Source: Sitta carolinensis (Eukaryota > Chordata > Aves > Passeriformes > Sittidae). Taken from it: a stretch of DNA of 64,000 bases. Position numbers and translations under genes: made by a program. Shown piece by piece: positions 36,995 through 51,787 of this stretch (position 1 is its first letter; each line of letters begins with the position of its first letter). The DNA lies in contig CM063288.1 in NCBI GenBank assembly GCA_032173965.1, positions 26,134,001 through 26,198,000 on the forward strand, in the 5' to 3' direction. Under the pieces are notes generated by a model, which saw only the letters and a program-made list of their open reading frames with translations, was not told the DNA's origin and did not search any database.

Positions 36995-39900
36995 CCCTTT
37001 ATTAAAAAGTAGGTAACGTTGCAGTCAAAGAGGCTGCCACATAAAAATGTGCTCCTGCATCTCCACAGCAGCAATCATCAGCACAAGAATGGGATGAGCC
37101 TCTAACATGAATGTGCCTTATTATGAAGTGCCCTGAGCTTGCCCCAATAAAGCCTTCACCCACCAAAGCACTGCCTGCCCCAGCATTCTCCACAGCCAAC
37201 ATTATAAACTTTTATTGTTTATAGAGAACCATTTGCTGTAGTTTCAGGAGCTTTTAATGGAGTTTATTAGCACTGTTTTTCATTTCTTGCAGCTTGAAAG
37301 GATAGCTGGTTTAATACCACCACTGTGATTTCACAGGGCTTGGAGAAAGACACATTCTAACTAATACATTTTAGAAACCTCTAAAAACTATGCCTCAGAG
37401 AACACTTCTACCATTATTAAGAAAGGGGTTTTAGTAAAAATTTTTTAATCTATGGGAGCTGGTGACCCAACTACATCTCAATCTGGAGAGTTCAGCATTG
37501 ATCAAGAAATAAAAGCTTCATATGATACAAGGACAAACAGAGACTTCTGCCTTCTGAGTACAAAAGTCCCATCAACAGGGATGTAAGGAGACCCCACTCA
37601 CAGCTCTCTAGGAACTGCCAGGTAATTTGAGATTATTACTTTCAAAGCTCCCAGGAAGCAGCACCGTTGGTTACAGATACAATGTGGTGGGATGACTTTC
37701 AAAGTCCCAACAAAATCTGCCACACTGTTGTTTCTTTTTTAAATAATAGCTGATTATAGATCTGAGCTGCAGAGATGGACAAAAAGCCACAGAACAGAAT
37801 ATATGCAGGTGAGACATGCTATACTTCAACATGTATGTTATATTCAGAGGTATGAGACTCCACACAGGCCTGGGGTGGGACACATCAATTATATTTGCCT
37901 TAAGCAACCGTTCCAGTTTCTTTATAAGGCGCATTTCTGGGACTATGAGAAACAGCTTTAGCTGGGAATCTGGTCTCTCCCCAGATAAATCCTAATGGGT
38001 TTTGGGAGAAGCTTTCCAACATGCCACATAGTCTTTCAGTAATAACCCCCACCACCAGGAGAGGCAACGCTTTTGAGTTGTCCACATCATGTAATTTGGG
38101 CTTTTTGGTCCACTTAGCCTTCATCCAATGGGGCAGAAACAGATTTAGGGGCCCAATAAATAAAAGGCTTCCAAAGGAAAGAGCAAGCATAATCACAAAT
38201 TAGGGGTGGAAAGGGGGAGGGCAGCAGCAGGGAGGAGAGACAAGGACTCAAGGCCATTAAATCTGATGACAGTGACATGAAATTTCAATTGCTGTGGGAT
38301 CAGAAAGCTGCATGGCAGCTCTGGGCTGCCCATGGAGGGGAGGCAAGCAGGAGGTGCTGCTCCTTTAAGGCATCACTACCCAATGACAACAATAGTGGGC
38401 CTGACAGTTTTTCCAGCTTCACCATTAATTTTCCATAAAGAGCAGTTTCTCGATGAGCCCTTTTCAGGCAAAGCCTGATGCTTCACAAACCTGTAATTAT
38501 TCCTGGCTCCCTCCTCCCGCAGCCACTGCACCTGTGCCATTTCAAGACACCAGCTGGTCATGTCTTGCCTTCTGCCTCTGAAATCCAAAACCAGTGGATC
38601 AAGCCCATCTCCCCATAGAAGGGGGGAGAAAAACAACTCAAAGAAACAATGTAATGCAGTCCCTCTGACCCACCCCCCCCTCAGCCTCTCCACCAAGTCA
38701 ATAGCAGGGAAGAGCCTAGCAACACTGAGCCAGAAAAGCGCTGCACCTAATCTGCATGGCAGACAAAGCCTGGGGAGGGGTTATGGCCCCAGCCCTTCCC
38801 TCACCTCCCACCAGGGCCCTACCTGCTGCTGCACTTTTTTTGATGGCAGAAACAAAGTATCTTTCCCCATATGCACTTCCCAGATTACGCCAAGTACCTT
38901 ATGCGACCCTCTCTCCTTGCGGTCGAAATCTCCCAGGGAGGGGTGAGGACGGGTTTAGAAACCAGCCTGCTTTCTTCACTTCTTGCCCTGGCACGACAAT
39001 TTTTAGGCCAATTAAGCCCACCACCTTGTCTTGAGCTCTGACCTGGAGAAACCAGTCAGTCTGACACCACCAAGGTCCCCACTCCAGGCTGGTGGACCAC
39101 TAGGAATGGCAGGAAAATTCTTTGGTCTCCATTCCCACAAAGCTATTTGCTACTGAGCACATAAAATCTACTGGGGTTTTTGTCGTTTTGTTTGGGGGAT
39201 TTTTTGTGGGAGGAGCAGGATATTGACCACTATCTGCAAAGATACAGACCCAAACTGCTGAATTCAGATGATAATGAATCCCTATAGATCTCCTACTTCC
39301 ACCACCAGCCTGGTAGGAAAAAATAATATCTCAGACAGGAGTGAGCTGCTCTTGTCCTGCTCTTATCAAAGTTCTGCTGGACATCACCACTCGTGCAGAT
39401 GGAGTACGTCACATGTGACATGAAGTCCCACTACCCTCTAGTTGGTACACTGCAGGCAACATGGTGGGTATTAAACTTTCTTATGCAGTGCCTGTATGAT
39501 ACACAGCAATAAACACTTTAAAAATTCACAGGGAAGAAGACAATGGCTCCCTTCAGGAAAAAAAAAGAAGATCCATAAGACTGCTGTTGGCTGTCAATCC
39601 AGTTACACTGGGTAGGGATCAAAAAGTGTGACCCACTAATTCAACCCATCTGCCCTGATTAATGAGGGCCATTCTCCTTGCACCTTGCTCCTCGATTTAA
39701 CCAGCTACAATAAATGATGATTCACAGGTGACAAATAATAGGATGTGACTTTGTGAGACCTCCACATACTTGAAGTAAACCAGATAGAAAAGGACAACAG
39801 TCTGGGATGTGAACAATCCTGTTAAGGCCGCCTTCTGACTTTTCAGTTTTAGATACAGTTGCAAAAAGTCTCACTTCCCCAGCAGAGGAACATTTCCATT

Positions 39901-42900
39901 ACCTGCAAGAATAGCTGTTCCCTCCCAGTAACTCAAAGCATCTCCTTGTCCCCCATATTACATACACTATCATCATGTCCTCTGGGGCACATGTAGTGGC
40001 AGAATACATGTAAATTGCACACAATGACACCTCCTTATGCAGTACCAGATCCTTCAGACAGTACAAGACGGGCACTGTAGAGTTGTCCTATGCCTGGTAA
40101 GGACCTACTTCTTGTTAGTCCTTCCAGAGTTTGCAGTAGCACTGGTCCAGAAGAATTCAGTGCTCAGGATGTTTGTCAATCCAGAATGGTATGACCGCTA
40201 ATCTAGTTGGATTCTTACATCTAAAGACAGACCTGAGACTCTGCAATCCCTCCCAGACTTGCAGATACTTGATTTGGTTCAGAATCTGTATTTTAAGGTG
40301 TCTATCAGCTATAAAGATTAAAGTTGACCCAGAACATTCAAAATCCAGACATGAAGGAGCTGGAGTCACCACTCATGATGCTGATGTTTGACTTCATCTC
40401 TCCCCCCCAGAGAGGAACCAGGAGGAAGGTTCTAGCTGGGACCACCATCATCATCAATGTGACAAGCCTCAAGGCAGTGTATCTCTCCTTTAGAGAATGA
40501 CAGGGGAAAGACATGCCCAAAAGCCAGGAGCCTTTGCAGGGACACAAGTTTGGCATCTAGGTTCGGGTCCAGACAGCTCTGGAAAACCCAATTCCACCTG
40601 ATGAACCTAGTTCTTAGGGTATAAATCTAAACTTACTCCAATGAAATGCAAAGAACTAGTCATGGCTGACAGCCATGTTATGTACTAGAATTTCACCCAT
40701 ACATGCAGACGTCTGAAAAATAACAGGTTGCTTGAGAAGCACCTGTCCATGTTGTGAAGTCTCTAAAGCACTCAAACTTCTGGGTGCTTTGCACAGATAA
40801 AGACAGGACAATAAGACAACAGTAAAGTTCTGCCAAGGGTAAAAAAAAAAAGCCAAAACACTTAATATTAATTTGAGGACAGAACATCAGGGAAGACACT
40901 TTATCAATATGTTCATTGGCTTCCTCTGTTTTATTGATGCTGAAGTATTTTATAGTATCTTGATTCTGAAATTTTCTAGCAGATCATCAGAAGTTCTTAT
41001 CTGGAAGTGCTAGTTACTTCTAAGTGCCATTTTACTGCAGATATAATTGGATATCAAGCACTGAACTTGGAAGTTATCCAAAACCTAATTAGGAAGTTGG
41101 ATACTTAGATCAGGCTGTGACAGAAAATGAAAATGTTGAATGTGGCTGACAAGCAGGTCTGATCTACCAGGTCTGTTTACAGTACTTGAAAGGATTCTCT
41201 TTGTAATTTACACAAGCAAAGCAGAATTACACATGCAATAGTGAAGGTCAAATTTCAGCTTCCATCATGATCCCACTGCTTTCCACTGTAAAAAAGGGGC
41301 TTCATCTCTAAAAACTGGTGAAAATCTCAAGACTGCATTGGAGGAGAAACTGTCTTCAACTGAAGACAACCCAACACAATAACAGTAAGGTCAGTGCCAT
41401 CGCCGATCACTCACTCTGCTCAGAGCAAACAGTGGCACCAGGTCCAGTGTCCAGTGTCTGTGTTTCATTGCGCAGCAAAACAGCAAAAGCTCTGAGTGAC
41501 ACTGACATTTGCATTGCTGATACCACAGGCAGAAACTGAACTGGATGTTGTGGGGCAGCCCTGAAGTTAAGAGGAATAAGAGATTCAAACCTTACCTGCC
41601 TCTCCTGAAATGCCATACTATTTTTTATCCTTAACCCTAAAATAAGATTTAAACGATGGATCTTCTTCCCACTGCCAAAAGCCTTCATTACTTCCTGAAC
41701 AACAACAAAGCCCAATACTCTTGCCCATCTATTCCAAGATTGTCATCTGTTCCCACCCAGCTGCCAAAACCTCCAGCTTTTCCTCTTGGCAACTTTTACC
41801 AGGCAGTTGCTAGTCGGGAAAAAGCTGCAGCACATCAGAAGCTTAACATTTGGGACAGAATAAAATAAACAGAGTTTTAGTATTAAAATAAGTAGTTTTT
41901 CAAAACACAATTGGGAAAAATGGAAAACTGCATCCTGAAATGAACATATATAAGAAAAAGTTTCAGGCAATAGCAAATAATTTCTATTGCAAAGATTTTA
42001 ATACAAAACCAGTAACATGCCAGCACATCTTGCCCGTGTGTTACATAGTTCATTTAAAAAAAGAGAGCTAAAACCACTTTTCAGGTACAACAATAAGATA
42101 CTTATTGACAGCTAACTTGCAGGAAATATTGTTTTCATGTTCCTAATCCCTTGTATATACAAAGAAAACCAAGTTAACTAGATGCTCAACAAATGGGCAT
42201 TTGCCAAGTGCAAAAAGCAGGCACAGGCACAGCCAGCAAAGAAAGATCATATGCTATGCAAAGACTTGTTTTCCTGTGGTACCTTCACCCTCTGTCTGAG
42301 GCATCAGGCCAGTCCCCCCTAACACCATCCGAATGGGTCACACTGGCCACCAGTCTGAAATGCACAGGTCTATTAATTCTTGACTCCCCTACACAGGACT
42401 AAAGTCTCTGTTTGCTAATTTCTTCAATATCATAATGGTCTGTGCCCATTTTCCCTCTCGTTCTCAGCCCAAAGAATGAACTGTTAAGGAAGTGTATTTA
42501 GCCACACCAGCCCATTCACTGTCATTCATGCGCAACAGCAATCTCAATAAACTCTCCTACCATGACCCAGATGGCTTTCTCCATGGAACTTCTCTTATAC
42601 TTCTTCAGAGTGTCAGAAATGCTGAAATCAAAAGCCTCAACTGCATTTGGCAAAGATGATTTTAAAGTAAAAATGCAGATATAAAGGACAGAATCACTGC
42701 TTTCATATAAACATGATTAATTTTCCTGTTTCTCTGGGGCATGATGTAACCAGGGTTATCAACAATTTTAATCAGACTCTAAAGATCAAAATATCAACTT
42801 TACCATAAATTACCAAATTCCACCAGCAGAAATGGGTGGTAACAAATGTATTGAATAGAAAAAAAAATCTGAACCCATAACTCTAACCAAGGAGTAAAAA

Positions 42901-45900
42901 TCAGGCTTTGTTCCCTAACTTGGTGATAAAGAAATACATCTTTATCTAACAAATATTCTTATGAAAGGACAAGCCAAATTTTTTCTCTAAAAATCTGTGC
43001 ATTGAGAATGTCAATGCACTGGTTATGAGATACTGAACAAAGGACTGCAGCTAAGTGTGGCTGAATTTGATAGGCATCTAGATAGGAAAAAAAAAAAATG
43101 AAAGAAATCTGCAAACACTGAACCAGGGCTTTGGAGGGCTTTTGTTATTTTTTTTTTCACCATTTAATAAAGACAGAAAAAATATCTGCGACCAGTCACA
43201 ACAAAAAATAGCATCAATGTTAGCAAAGGATTAAGGATAGCCAAATCAAGAATTCAAAAGTGCAAGCAGTCCATTGTGCTATTATCAAACTATGATAAAA
43301 GCCATGTGTGCTCATACACCACCACATACCCTGCAGGCTGCCATACAGTCATGACAGCAAGTAGCCATAAAATGACCATTTGAAAAATTATATATAAAGT
43401 AAGAATGTTTCAAAATGATTCTGAAGAGAGCATTTATTTATATAACAACCTTGGATGGCTTTGAGTGAGCTGGCTAGTGGCCCTCACTGCAAACTTTTCT
43501 CCAAACTTCATCAAGCCAGTATTTAACCTGTTGTCATCCAGTTTGGAAGCAGCTTTGGTTTAGCACTATAAACAGCAAAAAAGCACAATTAGCTCCTTGA
43601 ATTGTCAGTCCTAGCTCCCACTGAAATCAAAGGATCAGGTTCAAAGCATGCCCCAGAGTGTGGTAAACTTCTCACAGGAAATGGATACGCAAGAGCAAAT
43701 GCTGACGACTGTGGAATGTACAAAGCAGAGCAATATTTTAGGTCTCAATCCTCAATTAAGATTCATCCTTAGAAAGTACTGCAGGGGGGGTTACACAGCA
43801 GAATTGGATTCCTTGTAATTACTCTGGTTAGGTTCATGAATGAAAAAATGTATTCTTTAGAGATGTTTTATTAACATCCAGAGATATCTTAACATTTCTT
43901 ACTCAACAGCTGACACAAACACATACAGCAGTCACGTTTGTGCACACTCAGGCAACAGCATATTCATAAGCACAGTCTGTCACAATTAGCTTATTAAACC
44001 AAACCTGGAGAAGAGATGGATCAATACACTCAATATACGGAATGTTTCCTAAGAGTCCTGGGTTGTGAGTCATCTCCTCCGCTCTAACCTAAAAATATAT
44101 TAAACGAGAGGGTGCATAACACTGAATTCCTAACCCAAAACATGCAATTCCTCATACTGACTTTGTGTGATCAGCATTTTTGTGCTGGCACTACTGTGTC
44201 TACCTTGTACATGATGCCCATTCATTATCACATCTCAGGGCTCAAAAAATCTTTTGTATGCTCCCTTCTGTATTATTTTTGGCTGTGGGGAGGAAGAGGT
44301 GGGGACCTGTCTGGGAAACAGGAAGCAGGAGGGGAATGTGTTGTAGAATAAGGGCAGAACAAAAAAGAATAAAAAGAGCATTTAAACCATTTCTAAACGA
44401 TAATAAACATATAGGACCAATGCCTGCCTCCAGCCATGTTGGGAGCAGCGAGCTGTTTGACTGAAGTTTAGACTTTATTGGGTGCACAGCAACTGTCCAA
44501 GTGCATTTACAAAAAGACATTTGCTGCTTTTTTCTTTGATTTCTTTTTAATCATTTGGGCAACTTGTTATCTTACGAGTGCAAGAAGATGCGTGTGCTAA
44601 TGTGATAAATACGCCAATCTGGGCAAGGAAAAGAAAAGACAACAGACTTGAGTTTTGCAGTTGCACCAAGAAAAAAAATATCAGACTAGAAACAAAGTAA
44701 TGGGAAGCAAAACCGGATTCTCCGTTGGGGTAAATCAGCACAGAGCAGCCCTGATTTCATGGTTCCTGTTTACATCAGCTGGGGACCTTGCCAATACTCA
44801 AAATCCATGAAATGCTGGTCTTGATTAGCACCACTTAACTCTGTGGCTTACACTAAACAGAATTTGACATGTTTTTTGATGGCTGGAGATGGTTATTTTT
44901 TATTACAAATTCTTGTCTACTTTATTAGGGACAGTGTGACCTAAATGGAAAAATAGGAAGAATTTAAAAACAACAACTCTCAGACAACCTGATGTTTGGA
45001 TTTGTTTCTTATCTCTATCTCTCTTTTTTTTTAAATTTGGGTTGTCTATATGAGGTATTCATCAACTTCTAGGCCAGAGTTTTCATCATCTGTGCACAGA
45101 AACAAGAGCCTCCATGCTTCAATGTCCCACTGCAGGTAAATGTGCATCTCACTTTAAAGCCAGGTGCCTTTCAAAGGATGCTACATTACACTCAAAGGTG
45201 TTTTCCCACTGCTTTTCATTTCTACACTGTTCTACCAAGGCTCTTGTTCCAAAACCCTTAGCCACCAGGGATTTTGATCAGCCTGAAAATCGCACGGGCA
45301 GTGGACTCAGGTTGTTCCACTGCCTTCTAAAAGTAACATGGTCCTCTTCAACAGCAACCTGTGAGAGCACATTGGTTAAGAGCCTGACAGTATTGTCTCA
45401 AATGTTCAGCAGGAACCCAGGCAGCTGCTCACAGGCATCTGAGATCTGTATCCCCAAAATGCATTAGATTAAAAAAAAAAGAGAGGGGATCTGGCACAGC
45501 CTTTTGTGGATCCCGGTAGAAGCACAAGGCGCGCTGTCAGAACTGCCTGTGAAAGGATCCCAGATCAGCCTCATGTCAGCTCCCAGCAGGCCATACAGTA
45601 CTGGCTGCACATGGCATGGGAAGCCAGGAGATCCCGTGAAGAGCTCTGCCATTCACCGACTTGAGAAAGCTCAGCATGTCAGACCCTGGCTGCTCAGAGT
45701 CAGCACACCTTTGTGAGCCAGCTGACACAACCACAGCTCGTACACTGGCTCACTTTCTTCAGTCTGTTGACTGTGGATACCTACCCAGTTGTTATGATTC
45801 CAATATGCTGCAATATGAAAGTGTTATTTCAGGACAAAGTTATTAATAGCAAAGCAGCCAGAAAATAGACTAGAAGGAATGCAATGTTTTGGCATTCCTG

Positions 45901-48900
45901 GAAGATAGGATGACTTCCCAGCATCCAAGAAACCACCAGGGTTAATTCAAGATGTTTCTATGCACAAGCCTGTCTTTTGTCACTATACGATAAGCCATCA
46001 TGACATAATTTCTTAGGACCTGCACACTGCAGAAGTCCACAGAGACTACAATGCAGAAAGGCCCAAAAGGTGGTACTTTGTTACTCTATGTAAACTGGTG
46101 AAAAGCAGAGGCTGGGTGCTATGACAAAGCATCAGTAGGAACAGATTAGGAGAAACTCTGCTCTTCCTGAAGGACAGGGATGGGACAGCACCTGTTTAAG
46201 CCCTTCTCAGAAACCTGTCTGCCTCTAGAACGTTAGAGAGGCTCTAATTTTCAACCTCTCTTCCCCTATCAGCACTCTCTCTTTCCCTTGTTTATTCCTA
46301 CTGCATTTCCTCAGCAACACTCTTTACTTGGGCAGGAGCTTCATAGTCAAGGCAATCACTGTTCCTTCTCAGGTTCTCTGTTAAACCTTCTGTTTCTCCT
46401 AACAAAATATCCTTAGAAATGTATTGGAGAACACTGAGGAAAACACCAGACCCTGACTCGTTCGTGTTGGCATCTTTCTCCCTACTATTAATTGGGAGGT
46501 GTATTTTTAAAAATTAATTCCAGGTGCATCACTGAGCACAACACTCAGCACCACCTTGCAGAGATGATACCACAGGAAGGCATCTCTCCACTAGCAAAGC
46601 TCTTGGCATCCCTTCTGCCTGCACCCACACTGCTGAGAAACTCTCTGTGAGGCTCTCAGCTTTCCAGCCCCATCCTTAAGTATCCTACTTGGGCAAACTG
46701 AATGTAACTCAACACTGCATCTTTCCCTAAGAAGAAAAGACCCAAATGGTGATGCCAGGATTTGGAACATGTCATGTTTACAGCACTACAGCATTACCCA
46801 CTAAACCACCATTGAGAGCTCCAGCTCACTACTGAAAATCCATTGCAGGGAACTGCAGTCCTGCACCATGTTCCCAAAAAGGAAACAAACAAAACCCACT
46901 TACCAACAAGGAAAAGAGGAAACATATTGTAGTCATTATAAGCCCAGCAGTGGATATGTTATCTGGCGTATTTCCAACTCGGACATTTAAAAAATGTAGC
47001 TAGTTTACCTTAAGTGTCCTATTTCCCCCAGTTTCCCCTGTCCAGTCTACTTAATCCATACAGCATCTCCCAAGATAAGCCTGCCCTTGTGGGTTGGCTT
47101 TGTATCACTCCTTCCCTCTATTGTCTTTCTGAGGTGTGATGGAAGTCTCCAACGTCAGGGCTTGGAAGATGACAGCCAGGTTCCTTGGCATGGTTTGCAG
47201 GAAGGGGATGGGCGGGAACTGAGGAAGGACAGCCTCTCCAGCAGCAGGACAGGGGTCCTCTCATGGTAGGGCCAATCCTTCCTGGCGTTTTGTTTATCAT
47301 TGACACTGTGTAACTAAAGCTCTTTTTTAGTAGCCCTCAAAGGTGGAGTCTGCAGCCAGCTCTTGTCATTCCAAATACTGAAGACCTCTGTCACCATGCT
47401 TTGGTACAGTCCCTGCAATTGCAAGCATAAACACTATGTTCCTCCAAGTACAAATTACAGCTTTCAGGAACTGCAATTTTATTTTGGTTATAAACATACA
47501 AAGGTAACCTTAACAGTGGGAGAGGAGCCACATGTGAGACCGCAGGCTGAGTCTTTCCTTCGCAGGAACATTCCTGGGAGTACTCTGCTGCTTCACCTCC
47601 AGCCAGCTTCTTTCACAAGTGCTTAGCTTCCCAAGCAATTGCATGTCCTAAGCTGTTGCATGATACCAGAGCTCAAGGGAGAGGCCAAACGCCTTTTGGT
47701 GACACAGGCTGCTGGAGGGATCTGCTTCAGATCCTGCAGTCCAGGAACTGGGACTCAGAGACAGAATCACACTCAAACTGTGTTTCTTTGGCTATAGCCA
47801 GCACTACTGGCAGCCTATGCACTGAGGATAATTTTCCAGGCACAGAAAATTGTGACCTGTTTGTCACTCTGAGCTCCTGCAGGATACATCACAGCAATCC
47901 TGAACACCTTGGAGGTGCTCCAACCATCACCACAGCAAGCTCCAAGGGATTTCTTCCATTTCAAGTGTCTCTAACCCTTCCCTGCTCTGCAGGTGTTCCA
48001 TCACTACCCAGCACCAAGCTCCCAACACCTGTCATAGAAGCATGATATCAAATTGCTCCTCCAAGCCCTTGAGTACCCCTAGGCATTTCAGTCCTCCTGT
48101 TAAGCTTGCTAATGTGTCCCTTCTCTGCCACAGGTAATGATGCATTCCTGGAAGCAAAAACTGCATTAGAAGTCCTCTTTACATGTGAGCTAAGAGCTTT
48201 CTTTGCCTCATACCATTTTTACTCATAAATATAGTATCAAGGTGATCGTGTTCTTCTCAGACTACTCAAGAGTGTTCTGTAAGTAAAACCTGCAACTGGC
48301 AATTTATCAGATGGAAAAATAAAAGCCAAAGTATCTCCCTACACTTAAAAATGACCACGTGCAGTCTCTGAAGCAGTCTGATCTTTTTAACAAGGTCATG
48401 AATATCAGCTGAGGGCAAGGGAGGAGAAAGAAAACTCTCCTGCACATGTTTTCCCTTCTGTGCTGTTTTTTTACTGAGGTTTTGCTCACTTTCTAAGCAA
48501 AGAGGAAGCCTCTCCTGTTCCCATCACCCCGTGTTTATCCACATTCCAGCAACCAGTGGCTGCTCCTCCAGGCGCTCTCCAAGGGCAAACAACTGGATCT
48601 TGCCACAATGCAATTTTGAACTTGAGCCATATCCAGCTGTGAGTGGGAGTGAAGTGGGAGCCCTGTGAGAAGCAGTAATAGAGGCAGTGGATGATGGGAC
48701 ACCACGAAATCTTTTGAAAATGTTGCTCCTGCAGGCTTAGACAAAAAGCACAACACACCCTCTGCCTAGTGAAAGGCCTGGAAAATGCACTTTAGAAGGC
48801 ACAGCCTTAGGAGTCAGAATAAATCCTCCCAGATGTCCCTGGTGACAAAGCAGCCCAATTTGATCAATACAGCAGCATTATTAACACTGTGCTACCTTAC

Positions 48901-50182
48901 ATGAGGATAGTCATATGTTCTTGCCTCTGCTGAGAGTGGGGGAAGGGGTGCAAACTCCTACAACAATTCACAGGGGAAATGTCTCTCAAAATCATTAAGC
49001 CTGCACAAAGAATCTCTTACTCATTTTCATGGAAGCTGCTTTTTTGGGAGCTGCTTTTTTAGCTTTTCTGCTTCACTAGTATTGATGAAGCTCGGGTGGA
49101 ATCCTAGAAATAGTATGTGCTTTACGGTTTTCTCTAAAAGAAATTTTGTTTTTAACAACTTAGGATCTTTATCTTCAGGCTTTTGTTTCTGCAGCCATGA
49201 ATACCCTCCATTGTGGGGGCTGGGTATAGACACATAAATGTAGGTGGCTACCAACAGAACGTAGGACTTAATGGTTAGCAAATTTTTTTAAAAAATTATT
49301 ATGAGAATTAGCAATTAAGTGCATTTGGATTCAAGCAGAAATATTAGTAGCAAAAAGGCATATCTCTCTATATAAAGATACACACATATATCTTGCTGCT
49401 GCCCCTGAGCTCCAGCCAGAGTCATGGCCTTTCTGTGTTTGGCTCTTGACAAACAAATTTACAGACAGTCCTGGAAATTTGGGAATGGCAAGAGAATGGG
49501 AAGGCCAAGAAAAACAGTCCTAGCATATCACCTGCGTAACCACAGCCAACAAATTTGAATTTTGTGAAAACTAGGTCCTGTGCCTGGTGACAAGTTTGCA
49601 GAAAGCTAGAGAGGAACCACCCCTATATGCCAGGTGACTCAAACTGGGAGAAAAGGTATCAGAGAAGCTAAAGGCTAAGTGGTAGTAATGGCATGGGAGG
49701 AAGGACTGACTAATAATAAAAGGATGGCAAAAAGCCTTTAAAACCACAAAAAATTCCTTCTTACCCACAAAGACAGGTGTCACTCACTGCTGGAAAAAAA
49801 ACCTACCACAGAAATGATGTATCTGCACCAGCCACTTTTCTCCTGCACTCATCTGGGACAACACAACGTCAAAACCAGAAAATGACACTCGCTCCCTATG
49901 CACTGGGAAGAAATCCTGCCTTTTTCTCTGCCACCTCTTCACCAAAAAACACTGAGACCATCAAATCCAAACCCTGTACCAAGAAGGTTAAAAATGCTGA
50001 GTTTGAGCACACCAGGCCACCTCCACATTGTGTCTGATAAGCATTTCTCACCAGAGAAGTGTGGTGCTGCTTCAGAGCTGCTGGCACAAAGTTCTTCCAG
50101 AAAGGGGTGCTACAGAAGTGTCTAGACAGACTAAAATTAAAAAAGAACAAATTATATGACACTGCTCACTGTCTGCACAGCA

Positions 50183-50274
50183 GGGCCAGATTCTCAAAGG
50201 AAGGAGTAAATAGCTGGTGCCATAACCATAGCTAGTGGAGTCATCTTAATTTACACTGAGCAAGGATCTGGCCC
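50183..50274. mobile_element. 92-bp foldback/MITE-like element
   Basis: Terminal inverted repeats: GGGCCAGATTCTCA at the left end and GAGCAAGGATCTGGCCC at the right, whose complement is GGGCCAGATCCTTGCTC. Inner words TAGCTGGTGCC and AATTTACACTGAG match the style of an old amniote repeat with GATTTACACCAGC and GGATCTGGCCC. Probably a very old non-autonomous DNA element; family name uncertain. Confidence 0.55.
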
Positions 50275-51787
50275 AGAAAAATATTCCTGTAAACTTTGCA
50301 GCCAAAAATTCCTCTGCTAGACCACATTCCACCAGTCAAACTGCCAGGGAAGACAATTGCAGAAATAATTTAATTAAAATGGGGATCAGGGAGCTGGTAT
50401 CCTTTTCAAGCTCTGCTCTTGACTTCCTCTCTCCAACAACTGAGAGCTTGGGTGTCCCAGTTTCCGAGCCTGTAAAATCGGCATGCTACAGCTTCTCTGC
50501 TTTCCGAGGACAATGGCTGTGAAACATCCTATCTGTTCAAAGCCCAACCATCAAATCAAACAGATATACGAATGCTCTAAACCTCCAGGTCTTGGATGAA
50601 AGGGCATGTATTTTTCTCTGCTGAAACAGCTCCGTTATTGCTCTTGGAAAATTTGATCTTCAAAAAGACAACTTGCAAGTTTTGCTTCCAAGACTGTAGG
50701 CGTCAGGTTCTCTGACTTACTGGGGTACTGCTAAGGATTTTTGCTGCTACAGATGGCTCAAACTTGCCAGCACAGTTCTGGTATTGAAGTAAGAGTTAGG
50801 CAGAGTACTGCTTTCCCACAATTTTGTCATTCATATTTTATTTCTGAACTTCAACTTTTGTTCTGATGAACATCTGGGAGGACAGTGAATTTTCTGCATA
50901 TTCAACTCTTTCAGGAAATCATTAGATGAAGAAATACACACAAGATGTAGACCAGTGCAATCACATGACCAAGTCATAAGGACGGTGCCATGTGATGTCT
51001 CATTGTAGCAGGTCCTTTGTTTTCATTCCTCAATTTCTGTTAAAACTTGGTTTTTTGCATGCTGGTCTGCAGAATCATTACCAATGGCACATGGTTTAGG
51101 ACCTGGTTTTTTACAGTCCTCATGTTCCACACAAAAATCCCTCACAGATACCCACAGCTTAAGAGCTTTTTGAATAAAGGGGAGGTAGAATACAGTTTCT
51201 GAGAGAAGTTTTCACAGAGGCAGAACCAAGTAGGAACCCAGAGAGCCCTGTGGCCTGCAGCCAGCTGTTTGCCTCACAGCTATTTGATGAGAGCCCACTG
51301 TTTTGTTATAAACCCAGCAGACCCTGCATGGAGCCAGCAGCTTCCCCTCTGCACTGGCAGGAAAGGGAATCTCCCATCTTCTGAAACACCAGGAAAATAT
51401 TTCTTTGTCATACAAGCAGCCCAAGCTGACTCAAAGGAGAAGAGATGGTTAAGCAGTACAGCAGACAGAAACAGCAGGAAGGCCCAGAGTCCAGGGTGTC
51501 CTGACAAACAAATGGAGAGCATCTCACAGCCTAGAGCAGCTGAGGTTCATGTGCCCCCCTTCTATTCCCTCCCCTGGCTCAGGCAGGCACCTCTGCCTTA
51601 TGTGAAGGGCTTTGGCAAAACTTCTCTTAAGGTGCATGGCCAGAGAGCCACATTGCTCAAGGCCACTACAGTGGATAGTGGCAGAGTGGGGGGACCCTCC
51701 AGAGGGACATCAGTGGGACCCCACTACTGACCACACAGCATTTCAGGCAGGCTGCTCCCTGCCCACACTGGAGCAACTCCCTTTCTG

